The notes under the pieces are model-generated. The model did no database searches, was not told where the DNA came from, and worked only from the letters and a program-made list of their open reading frames with translations. A program made the translations under genes and the position numbers. Shown piece by piece: positions 1-8,630 of a stretch of 64,000 bases of DNA; the first letter of the stretch is position 1, and each line of letters opens with the position of its first letter. Where the stretch lies: NCBI RefSeq assembly GCF_001981525.1, contig NZ_MPSB01000001.1, positions 310,001-374,000 on the forward strand. Direction: 5' to 3'. The stretch is from Sphingomonas jeddahensis. Its GTDB lineage: Bacteria; Pseudomonadota; Alphaproteobacteria; Sphingomonadales; Sphingomonadaceae.

Positions 1-288
1 CGCGACGAGGGCGATTATGATCCCAGCCGCTACTATCGCTCCGGCACGCAATATCAGGAGCGCGCACTCGCATCGACCGACCGCGTCTATTCGGGATCGG
101 ACGGCCGTTATTACTGCCGCCGTTCGGACGGCACCACCGGCCTTATCGTCGGTGGCGCATTGGGCGGCGTGCTCGGCAATGTCATTGACGGCGGCCGCAG
201 CCGGATCGTTGGCACATTGTTCGGCGGCGCGGCGGGTGCGCTGGCCGGACGTGCAGTGGATCAGAATAGCCAGGTGCGCTGCCGCTGA
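1..288 (+). CDS. Glycine-zipper 2TM-domain protein, 5'-truncated by the window edge
   Basis: The frame is open from base 1 to the TGA at 286-288, giving the last 95 residues of a protein whose start lies outside the window. A basic, Tyr-rich stretch with YYCRR is followed by two glycine-rich hydrophobic helices (GGALGGVLGNVIDGG and GTLFGGAAGALAGRAVD), the pattern of the glycine-zipper 2TM family (Rick_17kDa/SlyB-like envelope proteins). It ends in QVRCR. By family it is probably an outer-membrane or periplasmic protein. No signal peptide can be judged because the N-terminus is missing. The function of these proteins is poorly defined, so no specific role is claimed. Confidence 0.8.
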   Translation, partial: RDEGDYDPSRYYRSGTQYQERALASTDRVYSGSDGRYYCRRSDGTTGLIVGGALGGVLGNVIDGGRSRIVGTLFGGAAGALAGRAVDQNSQVRCR

Positions 289-339
289 TCGCGTTTCCAA
301 TCGGCGCCGCGTATTCATGCGCGGCGCTGAACGCCTCGG

Positions 340-693
340 TCAGCCTTCGATGGTCAGGAGCGTCACGCCCTCGTAGCGCTCTTCCTTCGGGTTGAAGAGT
401 TCGCTTGGAGCGAACCTGCGCGGCGTCACCCGCATGCCGCCCAGCCCCGAAATCTTGAAGGCACCGATCTTTGGCTCGCGCGGCGGCTTGCCGTCACGCT
501 CCAGCGTCACCGCGTCGAGGTAGAACTCGCCGTGCTTGGTGTAGACGATGTGCGGCGCCAGCGTCACCTCGCCACGATTATACGTCGCAGCCAGCGCCTG
601 CTGCTTGACGATCGCCTCGAAGACGACGGGCATGGTGGCGGGCGGCAGCGATGGTGGTGCGGCGACCCGATCTTCGTCGGTGTTCAGCTTCAT
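340..693 (-). CDS. Conserved hypothetical protein, WYL-domain-like
   Basis: About 117 residues from the ATG at 691-693 (MKLNTDED). The frame stays open upstream to 786, but those residues are Cys/Arg-rich and look non-coding; a second ATG lies at 631-633. The core (EAIVKQQALAATYNRGEV, then LAPHIVYTKHGEFYLDAV, and ISGLGGMRVTPRRF) follows the WYL-domain layout: a basic strand, an L.PH.....G.FYL.A motif, and a late F.P segment. WYL domains are ligand-sensing Sm-like barrels, usually attached to an HTH. Here no HTH is present, so it is a stand-alone domain at most. It is divergent from the efflux permease at 853. The WYL assignment is inference from pattern and only moderately sure. Confidence 0.6.
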   Translation of the reverse strand: MKLNTDEDRVAAPPSLPPATMPVVFEAIVKQQALAATYNRGEVTLAPHIVYTKHGEFYLDAVTLERDGKPPREPKIGAFKISGLGGMRVTPRRFAPSELFNPKEERYEGVTLLTIEG

Positions 694-714
694 GCTCACC
701 GGCAATACCTGTGC

Positions 715-732
715 TGTTGCAGTGCAGCAACA
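715..732. promoter_or_regulatory. Inverted repeat in a divergent promoter region (candidate operator)
   Basis: TGTTGC-N6-GCAACA is a perfect 6+6 inverted repeat in the region between the WYL-like gene (start 693) and the efflux permease (start 853). A second palindromic core, TTGCGCAA, lies at 739-746, followed by a -10-like CATAAT at 758-763. The arrangement suits a regulator site controlling the permease. No regulator is identified, and no strong -35 is visible. Confidence 0.3.
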
Positions 733-852
733 ACCGTTTTGCGCAACACAGCGTTCCCATAATGCACGCAGCACACGTTCGTTCACAGCGACGACGCCAC
801 GACTCGCCTCAGCAACTTGTCGTCGTTCTCCAACAGCCTATGTCCGTCCGCA

Positions 853-2247
853 ATGTCCGACGGCCTTCCCCTTCCGCGGCGCCTGTTCGCCATTGCCTCG
901 CTCGGCTGCGGCTCCGCTTTGGTGATCATCGACGGCGGCATCGCCAACGTCGCATTGCCCACGATCGCCAAGGATCTGGGCGTCGCGCCGAGCTCGGTCG
1001 TGTCGATCGTCACGGTGTATCAGGTGATGCTGGTCATGCTGCTACTGCCGGTCAGCGGCCTTGGCGAGCGGATCGGGCTGAAGCGAACCTATCAGGCGGG
1101 GCAAGTGATCTTCACCCTCGCCACCCTGCTCTGCTTCTTTGCCAAGAGCCTGCCGTTCCTGCTGATCGTTCGCGCCATGCAGGCGATCGGGGCCGCAGGC
1201 GTACTCAGCGTCTCGTCCGCGCTGATCCGCCAAACCTATCCGGCCAAGCAGCTCGGCCGCGGGCTGGGTATCAATTCGGTGATCGTCACCAGTTCGGCCG
1301 CCGCCGCACCGACGATCGGCGGGCTGGTCCTGGCAGTGGCGCCTTGGCCCTGGGTATTCGCCAGCACAATCCCCTTCGCAATCCTGAGCATCGCGCTGGG
1401 CCGCGCCCTCCCCAATCCGGCGCCACGACTGGCGAATTTCGACCTGCTTAGCGCAGTGATGAGCGCCGGCATGTTCGGGCTGGTGATCGGCGGGGCGGAG
1501 AGCCTGGTGCATGGCGACAGCCCGGTGGTGAGCCTCGCAGTGGTCGCGACGGGCGCCGTGATCGGCTGGTTCTTCGTGCGGCGCGAGCTGGGCGCACCGG
1601 CGCCGATCCTGCCGGTCGATCTGCTCGCCCGGCCAATCATCGCATTGTCGGCTATCGGTAGCCTTACCGCCTTCACCGCATCGATGACGCTGCTGGTGTC
1701 GACGCCCTTTCGCCTTTCAGCGCTCGGGTTCAGCGCGACACAGATCGGTGCGTGCATTGCGCCCTGGCCGCTTACAAACATGATCGTCGCGCCTTTGTCG
1801 GGGTTCCTGTCCGATCGTGTGCCCGCCGGCATTCTCGGCGGGATCGGCATGGCCGTGACCTTGGTGACGCTGAGCCTGCTGGCGACGATGCCGGCCGATC
1901 CCAGCTATGTCGATGTCGCGTGGCGTATGGCGCTATGCGGCTCCGGCTTCGGGCTGTACCTTCCGCCTAACGCGCGGCTGATCGTCGGCTCCGCCCCGCG
2001 CGAGCGGGCTGCGGCGGCGGGTGGGCTGGTCTCGACCGTCCGGCTCACCGGGCAGACCATGGGAGCGACGCTTGCCGCCGCCTTGCTCGCGGCCGGCGTG
2101 GGGGCTGGCGCGGTGCCGCCGCTTGTCGCCGCGGGGTTGGCGCTGGTGGCGGGCCTGTGCAGCATCGCGCGGCTGCGGCCGTCGATCCATCGCCCGACGC
2201 TGACCGAAGTGCGCGATGAGGTTCCGGCGCTGCGGCAGACGCGCTGA
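853..2247 (+). CDS. MFS transporter, DHA2 (EmrB/QacA-like) drug:H+ antiporter family
   Basis: 464 residues from the ATG at 853; the frame can be extended to a TTG at 817, but the extra residues are not family-like. Multiple hydrophobic helices run through the whole protein. The first helix carries the DHA2-type pattern LVIIDGGIANVALPTIAKDL. The loop 2-3 motif GERIGLKRTYQ and a motif-C-like AAAPTIGGLVLA in helix 5 are visible. Length and helix number fit the 14-TMS DHA2 group. By family it should export small toxic compounds using the proton gradient; the substrate cannot be told from sequence. It is followed after 55 bases by an alpha/beta hydrolase. Confidence 0.85.
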   Translation: MSDGLPLPRRLFAIASLGCGSALVIIDGGIANVALPTIAKDLGVAPSSVVSIVTVYQVMLVMLLLPVSGLGERIGLKRTYQAGQVIFTLATLLCFFAKSLPFLLIVRAMQAIGAAGVLSVSSALIRQTYPAKQLGRGLGINSVIVTSSAAAAPTIGGLVLAVAPWPWVFASTIPFAILSIALGRALPNPAPRLANFDLLSAVMSAGMFGLVIGGAESLVHGDSPVVSLAVVATGAVIGWFFVRRELGAPAPILPVDLLARPIIALSAIGSLTAFTASMTLLVSTPFRLSALGFSATQIGACIAPWPLTNMIVAPLSGFLSDRVPAGILGGIGMAVTLVTLSLLATMPADPSYVDVAWRMALCGSGFGLYLPPNARLIVGSAPRERAAAAGGLVSTVRLTGQTMGATLAAALLAAGVGAGAVPPLVAAGLALVAGLCSIARLRPSIHRPTLTEVRDEVPALRQTR

Positions 2248-2302
2248 TCGGAACGGGGCGCGTGACCGCTCGTTTTTCAGGCGTCACCAACCGGAGTACA
2301 TC

Positions 2303-3127
2303 ATGCCCTACGTCAAGACGCGCGACGGAGCCGACATCTTTGTGAAGGACTGGGGCAGCGGGCGCCCGGTGGTGCTGATCCACGGCTGGCCGCTATCGGC
2401 CGACAGCTGGGATCCGCAGGCGGTGGCGTTGGCCGAGGCGGGCTATCGCGTGATTGCCTATGATCGGCGCGGCTTTGGCCGGTCGAGCCAGCCATGGGAC
2501 GGCTATGATTACGACACGCTGACGGACGATCTCGCCGATGTGATGCAGGCGGCCGGCGTGGAGCGTGACGCAACTCTGGTCGGCTTCTCGATGGGCGGCG
2601 GCGAAGTGGCGCGATACATGAGCCGGCATGGCGGCAAGGGCGTGTCCTCGGCGGCGCTGATCGGATCGGTCGTGCCGTACATGCTGAAGACCGACAACAA
2701 TCCACATGGCGTGTCCGAAGCGCAGCTGCTGCAGATCGCCGAAGGCATCAGGCACGATCGGCCGAACTTCTTCCGCACCTTCTTCAAGGACTTTTTTGGG
2801 GTCGGCTATGTCACCAGCCCGGTAAGCGAAGCGACGCTGGACTGGGCGTGGCGGCTGGCGATGCAGGCATCCCTCCGTTCAACGCTGGAATGCGCCAAGA
2901 GCTTCGGCTTTACCGACTTCCGCCCCGACCTGGCGGCGTTCCGTGTCCCGACCCTGGTGATCCACGGTACGGGCGACAAGACGGTGCCGATCGATGCCAC
3001 CGGCCGCGCCGCCGCCACGGGCATCGCGCAGAGCCAGTTGGTGGAATATGATGATGCCCCGCACGGCCTGTTCGCGACAGAAAGCGACCGGCTGACCGAG
3101 GACCTGCTGACGTTCCTGAGTCGGTAA
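2303..3127 (+). CDS. Alpha/beta hydrolase, non-heme chloroperoxidase-like
   Basis: 274 residues. The ATG at 2303 is chosen because GGAG sits 6-9 bases upstream (2293-2296) and MPYVKTRDGADIFVKDWG is the usual start of this subfamily. The oxyanion motif HGWPLSADSW is at residues 27-36, and the nucleophile elbow GFSMGGG puts the catalytic Ser at 96. The acid is Asp225 (HGTGDKTVP) and the base His254 (DDAPHGLF). Proteins of this type are called non-heme chloroperoxidases or arylesterases; the physiological substrate is usually unknown. It lies downstream of the efflux permease in the same direction and may be co-transcribed with it. Confidence 0.9.
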   Translation: MPYVKTRDGADIFVKDWGSGRPVVLIHGWPLSADSWDPQAVALAEAGYRVIAYDRRGFGRSSQPWDGYDYDTLTDDLADVMQAAGVERDATLVGFSMGGGEVARYMSRHGGKGVSSAALIGSVVPYMLKTDNNPHGVSEAQLLQIAEGIRHDRPNFFRTFFKDFFGVGYVTSPVSEATLDWAWRLAMQASLRSTLECAKSFGFTDFRPDLAAFRVPTLVIHGTGDKTVPIDATGRAAATGIAQSQLVEYDDAPHGLFATESDRLTEDLLTFLSR

Positions 3128-3184
3128 GGTGTGGCGCCGGGCGGCCGCCGGTCTTCCAAGGACACCGGTTCGCCACCAACGTCT

Positions 3185-3260
3185 TCGTCAACCCGGCCTC
3201 GTGCCGGAGTCCAGGGTTCCGCGGGTTCAACGGCCTCGATGCGCGGAACCCCGGAATGTC
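3185..3260. repeat. Intergenic palindromic repeat, family B (copy 1)
   Basis: CCCGGCCTCGTGCCGGAGTC is followed by GGGTTCCGCG and, after a short spacer, CGCGGAACCCC, forming a long imperfect hairpin between two convergent genes. Related copies occur near 8783, 10257, 18296, 40250 and 52978. REP-like by position and structure. Confidence 0.7.
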
Positions 3261-3317
3261 GAGACTAGCCTGGTATGATGAGGCGGTGTGTGCAGTCCCC
3301 GCGCGCTTTAATCAGCA

Positions 3318-4079
3318 TCAGGAGGCGTTGAGCCGATGCGCCGCCAACGCCTCATAGTCCGCACGGCACGCATCCGCCACCGCAGCTAACTCGCCTGCCA
3401 ACGCGGCGGGCTCCTCGTCGGGCGCGCCAAAGCCGGTCGATGCCTCAACGCGCCCATACCAATGCTCCGCCCAGACCCCATCGGCAGGATGCCGCCCGGC
3501 CGGCCACGCCAGCATCGACTCATCCCACCCAAGCCCTAACGCCGAACACAAAACCCCAAGGGTGCCCGCAGGATCACGCAAAACATCAGCCGAGTCGATC
3601 ACCGGCGGCGCCTTGCCCAGGCGATCCGCCTCACGCTCGAAGAATGCGCGTTGTGCGGCCACGCCAAGGTCCGTCGCCGTCACTGCCTCCCGCTTGGCAG
3701 CATAGGAGGCCGCCATGCGCGCTGGATCGCGGATCAGAAAGGCGTGGGTGACGCCTTTCAGATCATCGGGCTTGATCGGGCCGGCCATGTGGTGGGGCAT
3801 GTGTTTCTGGTACCAGACCGCCTCGCCCGAAGGCGCCGGGCCAGCCAATGTTTTCGCCACTGAACGCCAATCGCAATCCATGCTCGCGATCACCGCATCG
3901 CGCATCGGATGATCGACGCAGCTTTCCCGCAGAAAACAGCCGTAAAAAGGTTCGTCGCTGACCGCGCAGTCCGCGCGGCTGGAGAAGCTGCGCATCATTG
4001 CCGTGGAGATATTGCGCGGCCCGGACCACATGGCGATGCGAAGCGGCTGCTCGCGGCGGGAGTCCATGCGCAGCGTCAT
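3318..4079 (-). CDS. Sulfotransferase-like P-loop protein
   Basis: 253 residues. Near the N-terminus IAMWSGPRNISTAMMRSF matches the 5'-phosphosulfate (PAPS) binding P-loop of the sulfotransferase family. The later stretch HAFLIRDPARMAASY fits the 3'-phosphate binding region (RDP...S). Its start codon overlaps the stop of the upstream aminotransferase by four bases (ATGA, 4076-4079), so the two are translationally coupled. The pairing suggests work on an amino acid or a derivative, but the acceptor cannot be read from sequence. Family assignment is fairly sure; actual sulfotransferase activity is not proven. Confidence 0.75.
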   Translation of the reverse strand: MTLRMDSRREQPLRIAMWSGPRNISTAMMRSFSSRADCAVSDEPFYGCFLRESCVDHPMRDAVIASMDCDWRSVAKTLAGPAPSGEAVWYQKHMPHHMAGPIKPDDLKGVTHAFLIRDPARMAASYAAKREAVTATDLGVAAQRAFFEREADRLGKAPPVIDSADVLRDPAGTLGVLCSALGLGWDESMLAWPAGRHPADGVWAEHWYGRVEASTGFGAPDEEPAALAGELAAVADACRADYEALAAHRLNAS

Positions 4080-4996
4080 GCCAGCTCGCGCTCCACGGCC
4101 TGACGATAGAGGCCCTGCAACCGCTCGACCATCGGCCCCCGCTCCGTTCCGATCACGCGTCCATCGATCGTGCCGATCGGCGCGAGGCCCGCGAAGGTGC
4201 CGGTGGTGAACGCCTCATCCGCGCCATAGACATCGGTCAGCGAGAAATTGCGTTCATAGGTCGGGATACCCGCTTCGCGTGCCGTCTCGACCACGATGCG
4301 CCGGGTGATGCCATCCAGGCAATAGTCGCCTGTGGAAGTCCACACCTCGCCATTGCGGACGATGAAGAAGTGGGTCGAGTTGCACGTCGCGACGAAACCG
4401 TGCGGATCGAGCATCAGCGCCTCATCCGCGCCAGCCTGTGCCGCCTGAATGCAGGCCGTGATGCAGTTCAGCTTGGAGTGCGAGTTGAGCTTGGGATCCT
4501 GCACATCCGGGTACCCGCGACGAACATGGACGGTGAACAGGTTCAGCATCCGCGTCGCGGTACCCGCCGCCGGAGCCTTCCATTCCGGGATCATGACGAT
4601 CGTCGCCGGTGAGATCACCACACGCGGATCCTGATACGGCGTGGAACGGATGCCGCGCGTCACCATCAGACGGATATGCACCCCGTCGCCCGTCATCTGA
4701 TTGGCGTCGAGCACGCGGCGTAGGCGAGCGATCATCTCCTCGCGGCTGATCCCGATGTCGAGCATGATCGCCTTGGCGCCCTGCCACAACCGATCGAGGT
4801 GCCGATCGAGGAACGCCATCTTGCCGTTATAGACGCGCAGCCCCTCCCACACGCCATCGCCGAGCATGAAGCCGGAGTCGAATACGGAGATCTTCGCTTC
4901 GGGGCGGGGGAAGAGTTCGCCGTTGACGTCGATCAGGACATTGTCGTTGCGGGGATCAGGGGTGAAGACGTGGGTACCGGTGGCGTGATCGGTCAT
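4076..4996 (-). CDS. Class IV PLP aminotransferase (branched-chain or D-amino acid type)
   Basis: 306 residues, the usual length for fold-type IV aminotransferases. Signature parts: ISVFDSGFMLGDGVWEGLRVYNG near residues 36-58, the PLP lysine in NSHSKLN (Lys175), GADEALMLDPHGFVATCNSTHFF, and a C-terminal TTGTFAGLAPIGTIDGR loop. It would transfer amino groups using pyridoxal phosphate. Whether it acts on branched-chain L-amino acids (IlvE-like) or on D-amino acids cannot be settled by eye, so no symbol is given. It is followed with an ATGA overlap by the sulfotransferase-like gene. Confidence 0.85.
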   Translation of the reverse strand: MTDHATGTHVFTPDPRNDNVLIDVNGELFPRPEAKISVFDSGFMLGDGVWEGLRVYNGKMAFLDRHLDRLWQGAKAIMLDIGISREEMIARLRRVLDANQMTGDGVHIRLMVTRGIRSTPYQDPRVVISPATIVMIPEWKAPAAGTATRMLNLFTVHVRRGYPDVQDPKLNSHSKLNCITACIQAAQAGADEALMLDPHGFVATCNSTHFFIVRNGEVWTSTGDYCLDGITRRIVVETAREAGIPTYERNFSLTDVYGADEAFTTGTFAGLAPIGTIDGRVIGTERGPMVERLQGLYRQAVERELA

Positions 4997-5031
4997 GTGG
5001 GTCCTCGTCAGACAGAGCGCCGCCTAAGACC

Positions 5032-5112
5032 CGTTCGTGCTGAGCTTGTCGAAGCACGTGTCGCAGGCGGACCGCTTGGTAACACGCACCTCGACAGGCT
5101 CAGTGCGAACGG
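5032..5112. repeat. Intergenic palindromic repeat, family A (copy 1)
   Basis: The left arm begins CGTTCGTGCTGAGCTTGTCG and the right arm ends with CTCGACAGGCTCAGTGCGAA, near-perfect reverse complements separated by about 35 bases. It fills the gap between lpdA and the aminotransferase. Six more copies occur at about 12235, 21445, 23251, 24378, 55852 and 59035. Confidence 0.85.
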
Positions 5113-5140
5113 AGCGAGAAGGAGGGCGCTCCCCGCATCG

Positions 5141-6541
5141 TCAGATATGCAGGGCCTTGCCGTAAGCCCCGAGCACCGCCTCGTGCATGGCTTCGCTGAT
5201 CGTCGGGTGCGGGAACACTGTTTCCATCAGCTCGGCCTCAGTCGTCTCCATCGTCTTGCCGATGGTGTAGCCTTGGATCATCTCGGTCACTTCGGCGCCG
5301 ATCATGTGGGCGCCGAGCAATTCGCCGGTCTTGGCGTCAAACACGGTTTTCACAAAGCCTTCCGGCTCGCCGAGCGCAATCGCCTTGCCGTTGCCGATGA
5401 ACGAGAAATTGCCGACCTTTACCTCATAGCCGGCTTCCTTCGCCTTCGCCTCGGTCAGGCCGACGCTGGCGATCTGCGGGCGGCAATAGGTGCAGCCCGG
5501 GATGTTGCGCGGGTCCATCGCGTGCGGGTGATTGCCGGCAATCGCCTCGACCGCGATGACGCCCTCGTGGCTTGCCTTGTGCGCCAGCCACGGCGGCGCG
5601 GTGATGTCGCCGATTGCCCAGACACCCGGCACGTTGGTGCGGCACACCGGATCGGTCTTCAGGAAGCCGCGATCGTCCATGTCGACGCCCAGTTCCTTTA
5701 GCCCGATGTCGGCCGTGTTCGGCACGATGCCGATCGCGACGATGACATGGCTGAACTCGGCAGTGGTCTCCTTGCCGCTCTTGTCCTTCAGCTTGGCGAT
5801 GACGCCGCTGTCTTTCACCTCAAGGCCGCCGATACTGGCCGAGGTCATGATCGTCATGCCCTGCTTCTTCAGCGCCTTTTCGAGGTGCGCCGACACGTCG
5901 GCATCCTCGACCGGTACGAGGCGATCGAGCATCTCGACTACTGTTACGTCGACACCCATGTCGTTGTAGAAGCTAGCGAATTCGATGCCGATCGCGCCCG
6001 AGCCGATCACCAGCAGCTTTTTGGGCATTTCCGGCGGCGTCATTGCGTGGCGATAGGTCCAGATGCGCTTGCCGTCGGCCTTGGCGAACGGCAGGTCGCG
6101 AGCGCGCGCACCGGTCGCGACGATGACGTTCTTGTATTGGAGCTCGGTTGCCTTGCCGTCCTGGCCAGTGATGGTGAGCTTGTTCTTACCCGTCAGCTTG
6201 CCGACGCCCATGTGCACGGCAATCTTGTTCTTCTTCATCAGGTGCGTGACGCCCTGATTGAGCTGCTTCGCCACCCCGCGCGAGCGCTTCACCACTGCTT
6301 CCAGATCGGCGGCGATGCCCTGCGCGGCGAGGCCGTAATCCTTGGCGTGGCTCATCAGATGGAACACCTCGGCCGAGCGCAGCAGCGCCTTGGTCGGGAT
6401 ACATCCCCAGTTGAGGCAGATGCCGCCGAGCAGTTCGCGCTCGACGATCGCCACCTTCAGCCCGAGCTGCGAGGCACGGATCGCCGCGACATAGCCCCCC
6501 GGCCCCGAGCCGAGGACGACGAGATCATAGGTATCAGCCAC
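5141..6541 (-). CDS. lpdA: Dihydrolipoyl dehydrogenase (E3)
   Basis: 466 residues, full length. The FAD-binding GSGPGGYVAAIRA is at residues 11-23, and the redox disulfide is Cys42/Cys47 in GGICLNWGCIPTKALL. A second Rossmann motif (VIGSGAIGIEFASF) binds NAD. The C-terminal catalytic dyad is His445-Glu450 in HPTISEAMHEA. The enzyme reoxidises dihydrolipoyl groups of 2-oxoacid dehydrogenase complexes with NAD+. It lies downstream of E2 (pdhC) and a small membrane ORF on the same strand, so this copy most likely serves pyruvate dehydrogenase. E1 genes are not in the window. Confidence 0.97.
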   Translation of the reverse strand: MADTYDLVVLGSGPGGYVAAIRASQLGLKVAIVERELLGGICLNWGCIPTKALLRSAEVFHLMSHAKDYGLAAQGIAADLEAVVKRSRGVAKQLNQGVTHLMKKNKIAVHMGVGKLTGKNKLTITGQDGKATELQYKNVIVATGARARDLPFAKADGKRIWTYRHAMTPPEMPKKLLVIGSGAIGIEFASFYNDMGVDVTVVEMLDRLVPVEDADVSAHLEKALKKQGMTIMTSASIGGLEVKDSGVIAKLKDKSGKETTAEFSHVIVAIGIVPNTADIGLKELGVDMDDRGFLKTDPVCRTNVPGVWAIGDITAPPWLAHKASHEGVIAVEAIAGNHPHAMDPRNIPGCTYCRPQIASVGLTEAKAKEAGYEVKVGNFSFIGNGKAIALGEPEGFVKTVFDAKTGELLGAHMIGAEVTEMIQGYTIGKTMETTEAELMETVFPHPTISEAMHEAVLGAYGKALHI

Positions 6542-6544
6542 GTA

Positions 6545-6742
6545 TCAGTTCCTTGGTTTGCGCGCCGCTTTCACCAGTTCCGGCACGCTCATCGCCAGCA
6601 CCGCCAGCATCACCGCCCAGCGCACCGGCTCGATCGAGCCGGCGCCCTGCGGGTAGGACCAGATGGCCGCGCGGAAGAACACCTGAGTCACCAGCAGGCC
6701 GGCGACCAAGTGGATCAGCTCAACGGCCACCGCGCGGGCCAT
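6545..6742 (-). CDS. Small membrane protein between E2 and E3 genes
   Basis: 65 residues with two hydrophobic stretches (AVELIHLVAGLLVTQVFF and PVRWAVMLAVLAMSVPELV) separated by a short SYPQGAGS loop, ending in a basic tail. The start is one base past the pdhC stop and the stop is three bases before the lpdA start, with the frame fitted exactly between them. That packing supports a real, co-translated gene. I do not recognise a named family. A role linked to the pyruvate dehydrogenase complex is only a guess from position. Confidence 0.65.
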   Translation of the reverse strand: MARAVAVELIHLVAGLLVTQVFFRAAIWSYPQGAGSIEPVRWAVMLAVLAMSVPELVKAARKPRN

Positions 6743-6743
6743 A

Positions 6744-8069
6744 TTAGGCCAGCATGCCCAATGGGTTCTCGCACAACGCCTTGAACGCCTGCATCAATTC
6801 GGCACCGTCTGCGCCGTCAATGGCGCGGTGGTCGAAGCTGCCCGTCGCGCTCATCACCGTGGCGATTCCCAGCGCATCATCAATGACATAGGGGCGCTTC
6901 TCGCCCGCACCGACGGCGAGGATCATGCCCTGCGGCGGATTGATGACTGCTTCGAACTGCTTGATGCCGAACATGCCCATGTTGCTGATCGATGCGGTGC
7001 CCCCGGTAAATTCTTCCGGCTTCAGCTTCTTGTCGCGGGCACGTGCCGCCAGATCCTTCATGCGGGTCGAAATAGACGAAAGCGACGCCGTATCTGCCTC
7101 GGTGATCACCGGCGTGATCAGGCCCTCCGCAGTCGACACCGCGACGGAGATGTCGGCGCGCTTGAACGTGACCAGTTCATTTGGCGTGTACATCACGTTG
7201 CACTTGGGCACCTGCACCAAAGCAACGGCCAGTGCCTTGATCATCAGATCGTTGACCGAAAGCTTGACGCCGCGCGCTCCGAGACTGTCGTTCAGCTCGG
7301 CACGCAGCCTCAGCAACTTGTCGAGACGCACGTCGATGGTGAGGTAGATATGCGGCACTTGCTGCTTCGACTCGGTCAGACGGCGCGCGATCGTCTTGCG
7401 CATGTTGCTGAGCTTGGTCGTTTCGTGGGGAATATTCGGGATCTGAGCCGGCGTCACCGGGGCCGGCGCGGGTACTGCCGGGGCCGTAGTGGACGGTTGC
7501 GTGGCAGTGGCGGACGCGGGTTGCGCTGCGTCGGCCTTCGCGCCCTCGACATCCGCCTTGACGATGCGGCCGTTCGGGCCGGAGCCGGTGAGACTCGACA
7601 GCGCGACGCCTTTCTCGGCGGCCATACGACGCGCGAGCGGGCTGGCCTTCACGCGATCGCCTTCGGCGCGCGGCTCCGCCTTCTGCGAAGCGGCGGGCTG
7701 CTTGATTTCAGGATTGTCCTGCGAAACCGGCTCGCTCGTCTCGCGATCGACAGGGGCATCGACCTGCTTGGGCGCGTCCTTTGCCGGTGCAGGCTCGGGC
7801 TTCTTGGCGACTGGCGCGCTTTCCTCGCCTTCTGCGTCAAGCAGCATGATCACCGTGCCGACCTTCACGCCGTCGGTGCCCTCGGCCACGACAATCTTGC
7901 CGACCACGCCCTCATCAACGGCTTCGAACTCCATGGTGGCCTTGTCGGTCTCGATCTCGGCCATCAGATCGCCGGCCTTTACCGTATCGCCCTCCTTGAC
8001 CAGCCATTTCGCCAGCGTCCCTTCCTCCATCGTGGGGGAGAGTGCAGGCATCTTGATTTCGATCGACAT
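6744..8069 (-). CDS. pdhC: Pyruvate dehydrogenase E2, dihydrolipoyllysine acetyltransferase
   Basis: 441 residues. There is one lipoyl domain (1-80) with the lipoylated Lys43 in [12 protein letters not shown], then a Pro/Ala/Lys-rich linker. The E1/E3-binding domain spans 141-176 ([14 protein letters not shown]). A second linker leads to the catalytic domain with His414 and Asp418 in [14 protein letters not shown]. It transfers the acetyl group from E1 to CoA and forms the core of the complex. The AlphaPDH style ([19 protein letters not shown]) fits alphaproteobacterial and mitochondrial-type E2. It heads the unit pdhC-small ORF-lpdA and is divergent from the stress protein at 8178. Confidence 0.95.
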   Translation of the reverse strand: MSIEIKMPALSPTMEEGTLAKWLVKEGDTVKAGDLMAEIETDKATMEFEAVDEGVVGKIVVAEGTDGVKVGTVIMLLDAEGEESAPVAKKPEPAPAKDAPKQVDAPVDRETSEPVSQDNPEIKQPAASQKAEPRAEGDRVKASPLARRMAAEKGVALSSLTGSGPNGRIVKADVEGAKADAAQPASATATQPSTTAPAVPAPAPVTPAQIPNIPHETTKLSNMRKTIARRLTESKQQVPHIYLTIDVRLDKLLRLRAELNDSLGARGVKLSVNDLMIKALAVALVQVPKCNVMYTPNELVTFKRADISVAVSTAEGLITPVITEADTASLSSISTRMKDLAARARDKKLKPEEFTGGTASISNMGMFGIKQFEAVINPPQGMILAVGAGEKRPYVIDDALGIATVMSATGSFDHRAIDGADGAELMQAFKALCENPLGMLA

Positions 8070-8177
8070 GAAGGTCCTCAGCGGTTCCCGGGGGTGGGCC
8101 GTCTCTTGCGCCGCGCCCTTGCGCGGTCAACCCCGCAGGCGGATAAGGTGGGTTCTGACAGGGGCAATTGACGACTT

Positions 8178-8630
8178 ATGCGTATCTATCTGACCGTGAT
8201 TGACGATGCGCCGGAAACGGAGATCGCGCTCCGCTTCGCCGCTCGGCGCGCGGTAAAGACGGGCGGCGGGGTGGAGATACTGGCGCTGGTCGAACAGGGC
8301 GAGTTCATCGCGTTCGGCGGCGTGCAGGCTACGATCGAGGACGAAGCGCGGCGGCGCGCCGAGGGGCTGGTCGCCAAGGCCGCGGGCACGCTTATCGAGG
8401 AATCAGGGCTGCGGCCGTCAATCACCGTGCGCCAGGGTGACGGGCCGAAGATCATCCGCGAGTTGATCGCCGCCAATCCGCAAGTGGCGGCGCTGGTGCT
8501 GGGCGCGGCGGCAGACGGGACGCCGGGGCCGCTGGTCACTCATTTCGCGGGGCAAGCGGGAACGCTGCCGGTGCCGCTGATGATCATTCCGGGAAGTCTC
8601 GATCGCGAGGCGATTGATCGGTTGAGCTGA
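8178..8630 (+). CDS. Universal stress protein (UspA family)
   Basis: 150 residues, one Usp domain. The N-terminal strand MRIYLTVIDDAPETEIALRF, a middle helix and an RQGDGPKIIRELIAANPQ segment are followed by VAALVLGAAADGTPGPLVTH and PVPLMIIPG. The last part resembles the nucleotide-binding G2xG9xG(S/T) region but is degenerate, so ATP binding is uncertain. Usp proteins are cytoplasmic and accumulate under stress or growth arrest. It is divergent from pdhC, with 108 bases between them. Confidence 0.8.
   Translation: MRIYLTVIDDAPETEIALRFAARRAVKTGGGVEILALVEQGEFIAFGGVQATIEDEARRRAEGLVAKAAGTLIEESGLRPSITVRQGDGPKIIRELIAANPQVAALVLGAAADGTPGPLVTHFAGQAGTLPVPLMIIPGSLDREAIDRLS

Noticed and set aside
817..852. 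TTG at 817 as the start of the MFS permease
   Set aside because: The extra residues are not family-like, and the ATG at 853 suits the usual short cytoplasmic lead.
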